Notes under the pieces: generated by a model
Databases searched by the model: none
Told to the model about the DNA's origin: nothing
Seen by the model: only the letters and a program-made list of their open reading frames with translations
Part shown: in pieces, positions 36,182-46,205 of the stretch
How the letters are laid out: each line of letters starts with the position of its first letter
How positions within the stretch are numbered: the stretch's first letter is position 1
Assembly (NCBI RefSeq): GCF_900129245.1
Contig: NZ_FQUT01000002.1
Location: forward strand, 186,001 to 250,000
From: Chryseobacterium arachidis
Lineage (GTDB): Bacteria > Bacteroidota > Bacteroidia > Flavobacteriales > Weeksellaceae
Reading direction: 5' to 3'
DNA: 64,000 bases
Made by a program: the position numbers and the translations under genes

Positions 36182-38299
36182 TTAACCTTTTGCTTTAGCG
36201 ATGATCTCGTCAGCAACGTTTTGAGGAGTAGCCTGGTATTTCTCTAATTCCATAGAAGAAGTAGCTCTTCCTGATGAAAGTGTTCTTAGAGTTGTAACAT
36301 ATCCAAACATTTCAGAAAGTGGAACTGAACCTTTAATTACAACAGCACCGTTCTTTTCTTCCTGACCACTGATCGTACCTCTTCTCTTGTTAAGGTCACC
36401 AATGATGTTACCCATATATTCTTCTGGAGTTACAACCTCCAATTTCATAATAGGCTCCATAATTACCGGCTTAGCAGCACGTCCCGCTTCTTTGAATCCT
36501 AATTTAGCAGCCATTTCGAAAGAAAGTGCATCAGAATCCACCGCGTGGAAAGATCCATCTTTAAGAGTAACTTTAATACCTTCAACTTCGAAACCAGCCA
36601 ATGGACCGTTCTTCATTGCAGCTTTAAATCCTTTTTCAATTGCAGGAACAAATTCTCTAGGAACGTTACCACCTTTGATCTCATTGATGAATTCTAAACC
36701 AACTTTACCTTCGTCTGCAGGTCCTAGTTCAAATACGATATCAGCAAACTTACCTTTACCACCAGACTGCTTTTTGTAAACTTCTCTGTGGCTGGCAACT
36801 TTTGTTAAGTTTTCTTTGTACTCTACCTGAGGTTGTCCTTGGTTTACTTCAACTTTGAATTCTCTCTTCATACGGTCAACAATGATATCTAAGTGAAGCT
36901 CACCCATACCAGAGATGATCGTTTGTCCAGAAGCCTCGTCAGTTCTTACCGTAAACGTAGGATCTTCTTCAGCCAATTTAGCTAGAGCGTTACCCATTTT
37001 ATCCTGGTCAGCTTTAGTTTTAGGCTCAACAGCGATACCAATTACCGGATCAGGGAAAACCATCGATTCAAGAACGATTGGGTTTTTCTCGTCACACATT
37101 GTATCACCAGTTTTGATAGATTTGAATCCAACAGCAGCACCAATATCTCCAGCTTCAATATATTCTACCGGGTTTTGTTTGTTAGCGTGCATCTGATAGA
37201 TTCTTGAGATTCTTTCTTTATCTCCTGAACGCGTGTTCAAGATATAAGAACCTGCATCTAATCTTCCAGAGTAAGCTCTGAAGAATGCTAATCTTCCTAC
37301 GAAAGGATCGGTAGCAATTTTAAATGCTAATGCTGCGAAAGGCTCATCTACAGATGGCTTTCTTGTGATTTCAGCATCAGTTCTTGGGTCAGTACCTTTA
37401 ATATCATCTTTATCCAATGGAGAAGGCAAGTATTTACATACTGCATCCAACATAAACTGTACTCCTTTGTTCTTGAATGAAGAACCACAAGTCATTGGAA
37501 TAATAGATAAATCGATAGTAGCAGCTCTCAATGCAGCATTGATTTCTTCTTCTGTAATTGAATCCGGATCTTCGAAGAATTTCTCCATCAAAGTTTCGTC
37601 ATATTCAGAAACAGCTTCTACTAATTTCTCTCTGTATTCAAGAACTTCATCCTTCATATCTTCCGGAATTGGAACTACCTCGAAAGTAGCACCTTGTCCA
37701 GCTTCATCCCAGATGATCGCTCTGTTTTTAATTAAGTCAACTACACCTTTGAAATCTTCTTCAGCACCGATTGGTAAAACGATTGGAACTGCGTTAGATC
37801 CTAACATTTCTTTAACTTGGTTTACCACGTTAAGGAAGTCAGCACCTTGTCTGTCCATTTTGTTTACGAATCCCATTCTAGCAACTTTGTAGTTGTCAGC
37901 AAGTCTCCAGTTTGTTTCAGACTGAGGCTCTACTCCATCTACTGCAGAGAATAAGAATACCAATCCATCCAATACTCTCAAAGATCTGTTTACTTCTACT
38001 GTGAAGTCAACGTGTCCCGGTGTATCGATGATGTTGAAGTGGTAAGGTTTAGTTTCCGGAAGTGGTTTTCCCTGGTCTGTTGGGAAATTCCAAGAACAAG
38101 TAGTTGCAGCAGAAGTAATGGTAATACCTCTTTCTGCTTCCTGCTCCATCCAGTCCATTGTAGAAGCACCATCGTGAACTTCTCCAATCTTGTGGTTTAC
38201 ACCTGTATAGAATAAAATTCTTTCTGTAGTGGTAGTTTTACCTGCATCGATGTGAGCAGCAATACCAATATTTCTTGTAAATTTAAGATCTCTACCCAT
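36182..38299 (-). CDS. fusA: Elongation factor G
   Basis: Translocation GTPase, also active in ribosome recycling (705 aa). GTP-binding motifs: [16 protein letters not shown] (P-loop), [14 protein letters not shown] (switch 1), [14 protein letters not shown] and [10 protein letters not shown]. Domain IV and V sequence ([40 protein letters not shown]) is intact. Downstream of rpsG by 6 bases; no second EF-G is in the window. Confidence 0.98.
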   Translation of the reverse strand: MGRDLKFTRNIGIAAHIDAGKTTTTERILFYTGVNHKIGEVHDGASTMDWMEQEAERGITITSAATTCSWNFPTDQGKPLPETKPYHFNIIDTPGHVDFTVEVNRSLRVLDGLVFLFSAVDGVEPQSETNWRLADNYKVARMGFVNKMDRQGADFLNVVNQVKEMLGSNAVPIVLPIGAEEDFKGVVDLIKNRAIIWDEAGQGATFEVVPIPEDMKDEVLEYREKLVEAVSEYDETLMEKFFEDPDSITEEEINAALRAATIDLSIIPMTCGSSFKNKGVQFMLDAVCKYLPSPLDKDDIKGTDPRTDAEITRKPSVDEPFAALAFKIATDPFVGRLAFFRAYSGRLDAGSYILNTRSGDKERISRIYQMHANKQNPVEYIEAGDIGAAVGFKSIKTGDTMCDEKNPIVLESMVFPDPVIGIAVEPKTKADQDKMGNALAKLAEEDPTFTVRTDEASGQTIISGMGELHLDIIVDRMKREFKVEVNQGQPQVEYKENLTKVASHREVYKKQSGGKGKFADIVFELGPADEGKVGLEFINEIKGGNVPREFVPAIEKGFKAAMKNGPLAGFEVEGIKVTLKDGSFHAVDSDALSFEMAAKLGFKEAGRAAKPVIMEPIMKLEVVTPEEYMGNIIGDLNKRRGTISGQEEKNGAVVIKGSVPLSEMFGYVTTLRTLSSGRATSSMELEKYQATPQNVADEIIAKAKG

Positions 38300-38305
38300 T
38301 TCAGA

Positions 38306-38782
38306 TTAGAATTTAAAGTGTGAAAACGCTTTGTTAGCTTCCGCCATTTTGTGAGTATCTGTTTTCTTTTTGAAAGCAGCACCTTCTTCTCTTGAAGCAG
38401 CTACTACTTCATTAGCCAATTTCAAAGCCATAGACTTATCATTTCTCTTTTTAGAGTAGCTAATTAACCATTTCATTGCCATAGAAATTTTTCTATCAGC
38501 TCTGATTGGCATAGGAATCTGGAAGTTAGCTCCACCTACTCTTCTAGAACGTACTTCTACGTGAGGCATAACGTTTGTTAATGCATCTTTCCAGATTTCA
38601 AGGGCTGTTTTCTCAGTTTCTCCTTTTTTAGTTTCTACGATATCCAATGCATCATAGAAAATTTTGAATGCGATTGACTTCTTACCGTCAAGCATTAGGT
38701 TGTTTACGAATCTCGTTACCAATTGATCATTAAACTTTGGATCTGGTAACAACGGTCTTTTTTTCGCTTTCGTCTTTCTCAT
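38306..38782 (-). CDS. rpsG: 30S ribosomal protein S7
   Basis: Small-subunit head organiser (158 aa): [40 protein letters not shown] and [20 protein letters not shown]. 6 bases before fusA in the str operon. Confidence 0.98.
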   Translation of the reverse strand: MRKTKAKKRPLLPDPKFNDQLVTRFVNNLMLDGKKSIAFKIFYDALDIVETKKGETEKTALEIWKDALTNVMPHVEVRSRRVGGANFQIPMPIRADRKISMAMKWLISYSKKRNDKSMALKLANEVVAASREEGAAFKKKTDTHKMAEANKAFSHFKF

Positions 38783-38805
38783 TGTTTCTGTACCTTATTT
38801 AATGA

Positions 38806-39219
38806 TTATTTTTTCTTTCCTTTTGCAGGAGCTGCAGCAGCTTGTCCTGGTTTAGGTCTCTTAGCACCGTACTTAGATCTTCTCTGTGTTCTTCCATTTA
38901 CACCAGCGGTGTCTAATGCACCTCTTACGATGTGGTAACGTACTCCCGGTAGGTCTTTCACCCTTCCGCCTCTAACCAATACTATCGAGTGCTCTTGAAG
39001 ATTATGTCCTTCGCCCGGGATATAGGCATTCACTTCTTTACCGTTAGAAAGTCTTACCCTTGCTACTTTTCTAAGTGCAGAGTTTGGTTTCTTCGGTGTA
39101 GTAGTATATACTCTCGTACATACACCACGTCTTTGTGGACAAGAATCAAGGGCAGCCGATTTGCTCTTCTTGGCAAGCGTGGCTCTTCCTTTTCTTACTA
39201 ATTGTTGAATAGTAGGCAT
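38806..39219 (-). CDS. rpsL: 30S ribosomal protein S12
   Basis: Decoding-centre protein (137 aa). The streptomycin-site loops are wild type: [20 protein letters not shown] (Lys43 region) and [17 protein letters not shown] (Lys88 region), so ribosomal streptomycin resistance is not predicted. The C-terminal tail is Lys/Ala-rich ([18 protein letters not shown]). First gene of the str operon. Confidence 0.98.
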   Translation of the reverse strand: MPTIQQLVRKGRATLAKKSKSAALDSCPQRRGVCTRVYTTTPKKPNSALRKVARVRLSNGKEVNAYIPGEGHNLQEHSIVLVRGGRVKDLPGVRYHIVRGALDTAGVNGRTQRRSKYGAKRPKPGQAAAAPAKGKKK

Positions 39220-39243
39220 TTAATTGCTTTTTATTTTAGGGTG

Positions 39244-39273
39244 CAAAAATAGTAATATTTTTTTAATTAACAA
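39244..39273 (-). promoter_or_regulatory. Promoter of the str operon
   Basis: On the minus strand TTG (39271-39273) is followed, 19 bases on, by TATTTTTG (39244-39251). This gives a short leader of about 20 bases to the rpsL ATG. Confidence 0.6.
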
Positions 39274-39311
39274 GCAGTTGTACAAAAAATTAAAGTTAGT
39301 GTAATGTCTAA

Positions 39312-40448
39312 TCAAGTCAATATTTTTTTGATCAAAATAAAGAGAGTATCATGCTGCAAGTGCAGAAAAATGAATAAATAAAAAAAAACAGATACTATTA
39401 AATAGATAGGTTTGATCATAATATTTTTATTAAATTGAATTCCTTTTAAATCATTAATTTCAAGACAGGAACAGGAAAAAATAACGAATAGCAAGCTCGA
39501 ATAGATATAAACCCATCTGAACCAGTCAATACCAAGATAAAACAACGGTGCCACCCAGAGAACACAAATCACATTACCTATTATATAAGTATTAAAAAAA
39601 GTTCGTTTAAATAGATAGATATAATATCCCATCTGGAAAATAATAATAAAAAGTTCTGCAATATGAATTAAAAAAGAGATTTTATGCTTTAAAACAAAAT
39701 TAAAATCAAAAAAATATTCGAGTTCAAAAATATTCTCCTTATTAAAGACAACTCCCCTCTCTTTTAAAATACTCAGACTTTCACCATTATTGATATCACT
39801 CCCAAGAAAATAAATCAAAACAACAGTCAATAAAGTAGAAACTATAAGACAAAGAAGATATTTAAAATTAATTTTGTTCCATTTTAAATAATTAACCCAT
39901 ACCAAAAAAGGCAAATAGAAAAAACCTAATTCATGAACAAGCAAGAAGATAAGATAGAGAAGCAACAAGATGACATCATTACTTCTACTTTTTTTAGCCA
40001 GAGAATAGCCAATCACTAAAAGGATAAGCAAAATCTCTCTCCGTCCTCCACTCCTTATAGTAAGAGCAGGAAAACAAAGAATATATGGGCTTATCATTAT
40101 CAGAAGGTAAAAAAAATCAACTTTATACTTTTTAGTAAATAAAAACATCCCAAATAAAATACCCGAGAGCACCAGAATCTGAAGTAAAAGAATCTGAACT
40201 TGTAATTTCATTCCAATATAATCTTGGATTAAGAAAAGAAAACCTCCCAAGAGCCCCCTTCTTTTAAAACCACCGTCTTCATAATTGATAAGCCAGTCCG
40301 AAATGGTCCATTCGGAGAACGGCAATATTATTTTGTAATATAAAGCAATAAAAACACTTATATAAATCAGTGCAATACCAATCCAAAATACCCTTATCAG
40401 ACTCTTATGCGTATCGATAGACATTTTAATAACTTTATTGGCAATCAT
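39312..40448 (-). CDS. Polytopic membrane protein, function unknown
   Basis: 378 aa with about 10 hydrophobic segments over the whole length. Notable are NYEDGGFKRRGLLGGFLFL near residues 53-75 and SPYILCFPALTIRSGGRREI, which recall polymerase- or glycosyltransferase-like membrane proteins of surface-polysaccharide systems, but neighbours give no support. An alternative ATG lies 24 bases downstream (40424). The coding sequence is AT-rich with long hydrophobic runs. No confident family. Confidence 0.7.
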   Translation of the reverse strand: MIANKVIKMSIDTHKSLIRVFWIGIALIYISVFIALYYKIILPFSEWTISDWLINYEDGGFKRRGLLGGFLFLIQDYIGMKLQVQILLLQILVLSGILFGMFLFTKKYKVDFFYLLIMISPYILCFPALTIRSGGRREILLILLVIGYSLAKKSRSNDVILLLLYLIFLLVHELGFFYLPFLVWVNYLKWNKINFKYLLCLIVSTLLTVVLIYFLGSDINNGESLSILKERGVVFNKENIFELEYFFDFNFVLKHKISFLIHIAELFIIIFQMGYYIYLFKRTFFNTYIIGNVICVLWVAPLFYLGIDWFRWVYIYSSLLFVIFSCSCLEINDLKGIQFNKNIMIKPIYLIVSVFFYLFIFLHLQHDTLFILIKKILT

Positions 40449-40636
40449 TAATTAAGGTATCTCGAATTGTTTTTCAATTTTCTATAAAGACTTAACTTTT
40501 CTTTAACCTTACAATTACAGAAAATTGACTTTTTATATAAACAAGTAAAATAAACCCTATTTTTCGCATACATTATAAAAATCTCAAAGATAAGAATCAT
40601 CAATCAGTAATTAGAAAATTCGGCACTATATTTACC

Positions 40637-40644
40637 TAAATTTG
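40637..40644 (+). promoter_or_regulatory. Putative -7 element for dps
   Basis: TAAATTTG, an exact TAnnTTTG match, 26 bases before the ATG. Confidence 0.55.
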
Positions 40645-40669
40645 TATCAGAAATAAACTACCATACAAT

Positions 40670-41146
40670 ATGAAAAATTCCAACATTATCGGCCTTAAAG
40701 AAGCCGACTGTAAAAAAATCGCAGAAAAACTAAATGTCCTTTTGGCAAACTATTCCGTATTTTACCAGAATACAAGAGGCTCCCACTGGAATATCAAAGG
40801 TGAGCAATTTTTCACTCTTCACCCTAAATTTGAAGAGCTGTACAATAACTTGGTATTAAAAATCGATGCAATAGCCGAAAGAATTTTAACTTTAGGGGCA
40901 ACTCCTGCTCATAATTATTCAGATTACCTGAAAGTTGCGACAATCAAAGAAAGCCAGGAAGTAAGCGACGGCACGAGAAGTGTAGAGATTATCTTAAACT
41001 CATTCAAAGTAGTAATTGATCTTCAAAGAGAACTTTTAGACATCACAGACGAAGCCGGAGATGAAGGTACTAACTCTCAAATGAGTGACTATATTACGGA
41101 ACAGGAAAAAGAGGTCTGGATGTATAACTCATATCTTGGAAAGTAA
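40670..41146 (+). CDS. dps: Dps family DNA-binding ferritin
   Basis: Iron-oxidising 12-mer that stores iron and protects DNA. 158 aa. The intersubunit ferroxidase residues have the right spacing: His39 (RGSHWNIKG), His51 (LHPKFEELY), Asp66 and Glu70 (KIDAIAERI). No Lys-rich DNA-binding tail. Free-standing, with its own promoter. Stress protection is inferred from the family. Confidence 0.95.
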   Translation: MKNSNIIGLKEADCKKIAEKLNVLLANYSVFYQNTRGSHWNIKGEQFFTLHPKFEELYNNLVLKIDAIAERILTLGATPAHNYSDYLKVATIKESQEVSDGTRSVEIILNSFKVVIDLQRELLDITDEAGDEGTNSQMSDYITEQEKEVWMYNSYLGK

Positions 41147-41150
41147 TAAA

Positions 41151-41230
41151 TATGGCCGGAAGCATGAAGCCGGATGCTATGAAGTTCTAATAAACTTCCA
41201 TCACCCCTTCTTTTAGCTACCAGCTATCAT
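41151..41230. repeat. Degenerate intergenic repeat (GGAAGC/GAAGTT motifs)
   Basis: Short repeated words (CCGGAAGC, GAAGCCGG, GAAGTTC) and the inverted pair GAAGTT/AACTTC sit between dps and pncB. This resembles the drifting GGAAGC-type repeats common in Chryseobacterium. One copy only here. Confidence 0.4.
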
Positions 41231-41257
41231 GAAACAAAATTTATCAGAAAAATTAAA

Positions 41258-41290
41258 AAAATCACCTTACATTTAGGTGATTTTATTTTT
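41258..41290 (+). terminator. Terminator between dps and pncB
   Basis: AAAATCACCT and AGGTGATTTT are perfect complements around a TACATTT loop, followed by ATTTTT. Confidence 0.8.
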
Positions 41291-41296
41291 AATTAT

Positions 41297-41304
41297 TAAA
41301 TTTG
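41297..41304 (+). promoter_or_regulatory. Putative -7 element for pncB
   Basis: TAAATTTG, 19 bases before the ATG at 41323. It overlaps an earlier in-frame start at 41302, which is why 41323 is chosen. Confidence 0.55.
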
Positions 41305-41322
41305 CGTATAAATTACACAATT

Positions 41323-42501
41323 ATGCACAACGTACGATTAAACTCTATTTTAGATAACGACTTTTACAAAATTACCATGCAGAACGCTGTGGTAAAATTA
41401 TTCCCAAGTTCTGTAGTAAAATATGAATTTATCAACAGAGGAAAACATCAGTTTCCGGAAGGCTTTGCTTCAGCTTTAAGAGAGGCTGTCGACAAAATGG
41501 CAGAGCTGAAACTGACAAAGGACGAAAAAAAATTCATGGCAAAAACCTGCCCCTATATCGATCTTCCTTATCTGGATTTTCTTGAAGGTTATCATTACGA
41601 TCCGTCTGAAGTGAAAATACACCAGGAAGGAACAGAACTTTCTGTAAGTGTTGAAGGACTTTGGTACAGAACAATTCTTTGGGAAGTTCCTTTATTAGCC
41701 TTAATCAGCGAACTTCATTACGAAATGAACCACATGGAAAGAGATTCCAATGAAGTGGTAATGAATAAAACTTTGGAAAAAGCCGATGCATTGGCAAAAT
41801 TAGGAGTCAATTTCGCGGAATTCGGAACACGAAGAAGACATTCTCACAAAGTCCAGAATTTGGTGATGGAAGCTTTAACACAAAAAAAAGACTCTACATT
41901 TATCGGAAGTTCAAACGTACATTTTGCCATGAAATATGGAGTAAAGCCAATTGGGACACACGCCCATGAATGGTTCATGTTCCACGCTGCAGAATATGGT
42001 TTTAAAATGGCAAATGAATTAGCACTGGAACATTGGGTAGATGTTTACCGTGGAGACCTGGGAGTCGCTCTATCCGATACATATACTACAGATGTTTTTT
42101 TCCGACAGTTTGACAAAAAGTTTGCAAAATTGTTTGACGGAGTTCGACATGACAGTGGAGATGCGCTGGAATTTGCCGATAAAACAATTGCTCATTATCA
42201 GCGCCATGGAATCAATCCTTTATTTAAATATATTATTTTTTCTGATGCTTTAAATCTTGAAAAAGTAGAAGAAATCACCAATTACTGCCGAGGAAAAATC
42301 GGAATCTCATTTGGAATCGGAACCAACCTTACGAATGACGTGGGTTTAAAACCAATGAATATCGTGATGAAATTAATAGGAGTTCAGGCTCCAAACAAAG
42401 AATGGATTCCAACCGTAAAATTATCTGATGAACACGGAAAATATACCGGAGATCCAAAAATGATTGAACTGGCAAAAGAATTTTTAGCAATAAAAAATTA
42501 A
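41323..42501 (+). CDS. pncB: Nicotinate phosphoribosyltransferase
   Basis: Salvages nicotinate to nicotinate mononucleotide in NAD synthesis. From the ATG at 41323 the protein is 392 aa: MHNVRLNSILDNDFYKITMQ (N-terminus), FGTRRRHSHKVQ (with the His that becomes phosphorylated), SSNVHFAMKYGVKPIGTHAHEWF and VRHDSGDALEFAD, and the phosphate-binding ISFGIGTNLTND. The start at 41302 lies inside the promoter and is rejected. A secreted YCII protein follows 5 bases after the stop. Confidence 0.96.
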   Translation: MHNVRLNSILDNDFYKITMQNAVVKLFPSSVVKYEFINRGKHQFPEGFASALREAVDKMAELKLTKDEKKFMAKTCPYIDLPYLDFLEGYHYDPSEVKIHQEGTELSVSVEGLWYRTILWEVPLLALISELHYEMNHMERDSNEVVMNKTLEKADALAKLGVNFAEFGTRRRHSHKVQNLVMEALTQKKDSTFIGSSNVHFAMKYGVKPIGTHAHEWFMFHAAEYGFKMANELALEHWVDVYRGDLGVALSDTYTTDVFFRQFDKKFAKLFDGVRHDSGDALEFADKTIAHYQRHGINPLFKYIIFSDALNLEKVEEITNYCRGKIGISFGIGTNLTNDVGLKPMNIVMKLIGVQAPNKEWIPTVKLSDEHGKYTGDPKMIELAKEFLAIKN

Positions 42502-42505
42502 CACC

Positions 42506-42970
42506 ATGAAAAAGAAATTTATCTTAACAGCTTCCCTTTTTGCAGCATTTTTTTCATTTGCTCAAAAAACAGAAAAACCGAAATTCAATCAGGAATTAGC
42601 CACAAAGTTAGGCGCTGATAAATATGGCATGAAACCTTACGTCATCATCATGCTGACAGCCGGAACCACAAAAATTGAAGATAAAGCCAAGATGAGCGAA
42701 ATCATGAAAGGACATATGGCAAATATTCAAAAATTGGCCGATGAAGGTAAAATTGTTGTTGCCGGACCTTTTATGGGAGATAATAAACAAAATTTTGAGG
42801 GCATGTTTATTTTCAACACAAAATCAAAAGAAGAAGCTGAACAATGGGTAAAGACAGACCCGTCCGTTAAGGCTGGAGTTTTCAATTATGAAATTTTCCC
42901 ATGGTATGGCTCGGCGGCATTACCTTTATATTTGAAACATCATGAAGAAATTTCAAAGGAGAATCCTTAA
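42506..42970 (+). CDS. Secreted YCII-domain protein
   Basis: 154 aa: a signal peptide (MKKKFILTASLFAAFFSFA, then QKTEKP) followed by a YCII-type ferredoxin-like domain (VIIMLTAGTTKIEDKAKMSE, IMKGHMANIQKLADEGKIVV, AGPFMGDNKQNFEGMFIFN). YCII domains are usually cytoplasmic, so the signal peptide is somewhat unusual, though it is common in flavobacteria. 5 bases after pncB and 3 bases before the next gene, so part of one operon. No enzymatic role known. Confidence 0.85.
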   Translation: MKKKFILTASLFAAFFSFAQKTEKPKFNQELATKLGADKYGMKPYVIIMLTAGTTKIEDKAKMSEIMKGHMANIQKLADEGKIVVAGPFMGDNKQNFEGMFIFNTKSKEEAEQWVKTDPSVKAGVFNYEIFPWYGSAALPLYLKHHEEISKENP

Positions 42971-42972
42971 GT

Positions 42973-43704
42973 ATGAGAATCTCCCCTATCCTCTTATTAT
43001 TTTTTGCCTTAAATAGTTGCAATAAACAATCATCAATTTTTAAAATTGAAACAGAAAATGTCGATAAAAATCTTGTTGATGACGAATTAAAACAAATCAA
43101 ATATTTTGATCCCCCAGGATTTCTTTACAAAGATGAAAAATATGAGGTTTGGAAAAGTTGTTCCGGAGAATAGGGAGGAACAATCTATTTTAAAAATAAA
43201 CAAACCGGAATTATCCATTATGCTATTGCAACCTGCCCCGTTTCTGTAAATAAGATTGGTGGAAAATATTATGTCTCAAGCTCTTTTAACCATATGATTG
43301 GAAGTTCTAGTATTTTAGAAATTGTTGATCCAGAAAAAATGGAGACAACAAATAAAATTCCAACTTTTCATCCAGACATTATCACCAGAGAGTACGAAGC
43401 AAAATCTCACTTAGGAACAAGAACATTGCTTGATTCAAGCGGAATAGAGATTGCAACAAGTTTCGTTTATAATAAAAAATTATATTCAATTGTTTCAAAT
43501 AGGGATGCTTCGGAAACAACCATATCCGAATTGAAAAATAATAAACTTTATTCTGTCGCCAAACTTCCTGAGAAGTTATTTTACTCTGAACCCATCATTA
43601 TAAAAGAATCTGAAAATCATCAAAAATTATATTTTCAAAACACCAAAAGTGGAATTTTAGAAATAAAAGATGATACGATCAAAATAACTTATTACAAGGA
43701 ATAA
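42973..43704 (+). pseudogene. Lipoprotein gene interrupted by an in-frame TAG
   Basis: A single frame runs from the ATG at 42973 to a TAA at 43702-43704, broken only by TAG at 43171-43173 (codon 67). Before it: signal MRISPILLLFFALNSCNKQ with Cys16. After it the frame continues without loss: GGTIYFKNKQTGIIHYAIAT and on to the end. Together 243 codons look like one lipoprotein. Either a nonsense mutation, a sequencing error or readthrough; no family recognised. It is third in the pncB operon and followed by a terminator. Confidence 0.72.
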
Positions 43705-43710
43705 TTTAAG

Positions 43711-43737
43711 CCTCACAAAATTATGTGAGGTTTTTTA
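43711..43737 (+). terminator. Terminator after the pncB operon
   Basis: CCTCACA and TGTGAGG arms with AAATTA loop, followed by TTTTTTATT. Confidence 0.85.
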
Positions 43738-43763
43738 TTATCTTTAATTAAAACTAAAACCCA

Positions 43764-44519
43764 ATGAAAACCATAGAAGAAGTTCTAAAAAAATTAGATG
43801 AAATTATTATCTGGGCTAAAGAAAACCAAAGCCCCATCGGATATTTTGCCTGCACTTACAGAATCATGACCGCACAGGTTTTGAAAGGTATTCAGCAGAA
43901 AAAATTTGAAGATAATCCAAGAATGACCCAATTGGATATTGCTTTTGCCACACGTTATCTCGAAGCTTGGGAAGCCTATTCGAAAGGAAAAAAATGCACA
44001 AATTCCTGGTATATTGCTTTTGAAGCGACAAAAAATAAAAATTATCTAATCTTACAGCATATCTTTCTGGGGATGAATGCACACATCAACTTAGATTTAG
44101 GAATCTCCGCAGCATCGATCATGCCTTACCGCAAAATCACTCCTTTAAAAAAGGATTTTGAAAATATCAATAATGTTATTGCATCCATTAACCAAAAAGT
44201 TCAGGATTCATTAAATAAAATCTGCTATCCGGTTGAACTAATTGACAAAATTTCCAATGGAAAAGATAATGCAGTATTGGATTTCGCCATTTCAAAAGCC
44301 AGAGACACTTCTTGGGCAACAGCAGTTATTGCCTCTAATACCCCTAATTTTCTAAGAGAATCCGTTATTGGGATTGTAGATTACGCCGCTGCAAAAGTCG
44401 CTACTCAAATTTTAAACCCTAAAATTCTGACACCAGCTTTATTGAAAGAATTAAAAAAATGTGAAAGCAATAATGTAGTGAAAAATATTGAAATTCTGGC
44501 TTCCACGAAAAATGTTTAA
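43764..44519 (+). CDS. DUF5995 family protein
   Basis: 251-aa soluble, mainly helical protein. Segments such as NQSPIGYFACTYRIMTAQVL, LDIAFATRYLEAWEAY, ILQHIFLGMNAHINLDLGIS and SWATAVIASNTP match the DUF5995 pattern; the conserved His and Asp (HIFLGMNAHINLDLG) suggest a metal or active site. Function of the family is unknown. Monocistronic between two terminators or promoters. Confidence 0.8.
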   Translation: MKTIEEVLKKLDEIIIWAKENQSPIGYFACTYRIMTAQVLKGIQQKKFEDNPRMTQLDIAFATRYLEAWEAYSKGKKCTNSWYIAFEATKNKNYLILQHIFLGMNAHINLDLGISAASIMPYRKITPLKKDFENINNVIASINQKVQDSLNKICYPVELIDKISNGKDNAVLDFAISKARDTSWATAVIASNTPNFLRESVIGIVDYAAAKVATQILNPKILTPALLKELKKCESNNVVKNIEILASTKNV

Positions 44520-44581
44520 TATTTATTATTTTTCAAATAAATATTACGGTTTCCCATAAAACAAATCGTTTTTTCTTTTTG

Positions 44582-44589
44582 TAATTTTG
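44582..44589 (+). promoter_or_regulatory. Putative -7 element for rmuC, almost touching the start codon
   Basis: TAATTTTG, exact TAnnTTTG, ends 4 bases before the first ATG (44594). Transcription would begin at or next to the start codon, so the mRNA may be leaderless. Confidence 0.5.
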
Positions 44590-44593
44590 GAGA

Positions 44594-46102
44594 ATGGAGA
44601 TGATATATTTAGTGACAGGCTTCATTGCCGGAGGGATTCTTGGGGCAATCATCGTTTATTTTGTATTGAGATCTTCAACGGTTTCGAGAAATTCTTATAA
44701 TGAACTTAATCATGTATTCATTAAAAACAAAGCCGATCTGGAAAACTATCAGTTGAAAATTCAGGAGCTGAGCCATCATCTGAGCCAAGAGAAAGAACTT
44801 TATTTACAGCAATATGATGTCTTTAATGATTTTAAAAATGAGTTTGCAAAGATTTCCGCGGAACATTCTTCTTTAAACGCTCAATATTTAGAACAGAAAC
44901 AATTGAATGCAAAACAGTCCTCAAACATAGAAAATCTTATAATTGAGAAGCAGAATCTATTTGCAAAGAACTCCGAACTTTCAGCGATTAATGAAAGTTT
45001 GCAGAAATCTTTAGCAACTCAGAAAGAAGAAATTTCAAAAATTCAGGAGGAGTCGAAACTGCAGTTTGAAAACCTTGCCAACAAGATTCTGGAGGAAAAA
45101 TCAGAGAAATTCACCACATTAAATCAAACTCAGCTAAAAACAATTCTTGAGCCTTTTCAGGAAAGAATTTCAGAATTGAAAAACAGAGTTAATGAGGCGT
45201 ATGAAAAGGAAAATAAAGAACGTTTTTCCCTGGCTGAAAAAGTAAAAGAATTAGCCGAACTGAACCAACAGATTTCCGAAGATGCCAAAAAGTTAACCCG
45301 TGCTTTAAAAGGCGAAAGCAAAACCCAGGGAAACTGGGGTGAAATGATCTTAGAAAGTATTCTGGAAAAATCAGGATTAGTAAAAGGAAGGGAATATTTT
45401 CTCGAGCATGAGCTTCGTGATGAAGACAACAAAGCACTTTTCTCAGAATTTTCGGGCAAGAAAATGCGTCCTGATGCAGTCATAAAATATCCGGATGAAA
45501 GAAATGTCATCATCGATTCCAAAGTCTCTCTGACTGCTTTTACGGAACTTGTTGATGAAAACGATCAGGATGTGTATCACATAAAGCTGAATCAGCATTT
45601 ATCTTCTATTAAAAACCATATCAATCAGTTAAGTCAGAAAGCATACGACGATTATGGAAAATCACTGGATTTTGTCATGATGTTTATCCCGAGCGAACCC
45701 GCCTATATTGCAGCCATGCAGGCTGATCAAAATCTTTGGAACTACGCCTATGAAAGACGAATTTTATTATTGAATCCAAGCAATTTAATTACTTCATTAA
45801 AATTAATCGCAGACCTTTGGAAACGTGAGTATCAAAACAGAAACTCAATGGAAATTGCCGAAAGGGGTGCAAAACTGTACGATAAATTTGTAGGATTTGT
45901 TGAAAACTTGGAAAAAGTAGGAAAAAATCTCGATCAGGCTAAAAACGTATACAATGATGCTTACAAACAGCTTTCTACAGGAAATGACAACCTTGTTAAT
46001 CAAACCCAAAAGCTAAAATCTTTAGGGATTAAAAACAAAAAAGATCTTCCTCCAAGCTTAATTGACAATTCTCAAATGTCGCTTGATATTTCGGATGACT
46101 AA
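44594..46102 (+). CDS. rmuC: DNA recombination protein RmuC
   Basis: Suppressor of inverted-repeat rearrangements, linked to DNA cleavage and repair. 502 aa: one N-terminal transmembrane helix (about 3-25), a long coiled coil (about 35-215) and the RmuC nuclease-like domain (about 220-430: GESKTQGNWGEMILESILEK, RPDAVIKYPDERNVIIDSKV and LDFVMMFIPSEPAYIAAMQ). The start may be the ATG at 44594 or at 44600. A terminator follows. Confidence 0.93.
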   Translation: MEMIYLVTGFIAGGILGAIIVYFVLRSSTVSRNSYNELNHVFIKNKADLENYQLKIQELSHHLSQEKELYLQQYDVFNDFKNEFAKISAEHSSLNAQYLEQKQLNAKQSSNIENLIIEKQNLFAKNSELSAINESLQKSLATQKEEISKIQEESKLQFENLANKILEEKSEKFTTLNQTQLKTILEPFQERISELKNRVNEAYEKENKERFSLAEKVKELAELNQQISEDAKKLTRALKGESKTQGNWGEMILESILEKSGLVKGREYFLEHELRDEDNKALFSEFSGKKMRPDAVIKYPDERNVIIDSKVSLTAFTELVDENDQDVYHIKLNQHLSSIKNHINQLSQKAYDDYGKSLDFVMMFIPSEPAYIAAMQADQNLWNYAYERRILLLNPSNLITSLKLIADLWKREYQNRNSMEIAERGAKLYDKFVGFVENLEKVGKNLDQAKNVYNDAYKQLSTGNDNLVNQTQKLKSLGIKNKKDLPPSLIDNSQMSLDISDD

Positions 46103-46120
46103 AACCTTAAAAACAATATG

Positions 46121-46150
46121 AACCCTGGTCTTTCGATCAGGGTTTTCTTT
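46121..46150 (+). terminator. Terminator after rmuC
   Basis: AACCCTG(G)TC and GA(T)CAGGGTT arms around TTTC, followed by TTCTTTG. Confidence 0.75.
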
Positions 46151-46183
46151 GCTTAAAATATAATTTTAAAAGAATCTTCATAA

Positions 46184-46201
46184 TAATTTTGCATAATTTT
46201 G
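46184..46201 (+). promoter_or_regulatory. Two tandem -7 elements upstream of the SpoU methyltransferase gene
   Basis: TAATTTTG occurs at 46184-46191 and again at 46194-46201, 10 bases apart. The second ends 4 bases before the ATG at 46206, so a transcript from it would start at or beside the A of the ATG. Confidence 0.5.
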
Positions 46202-46205
46202 CAGC

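Noticed and set aside
36387..37892. Plus-strand frames over fusA
   Set aside because: Shadows of the strongly biased fusA codons; low-complexity Ser/Pro composition.
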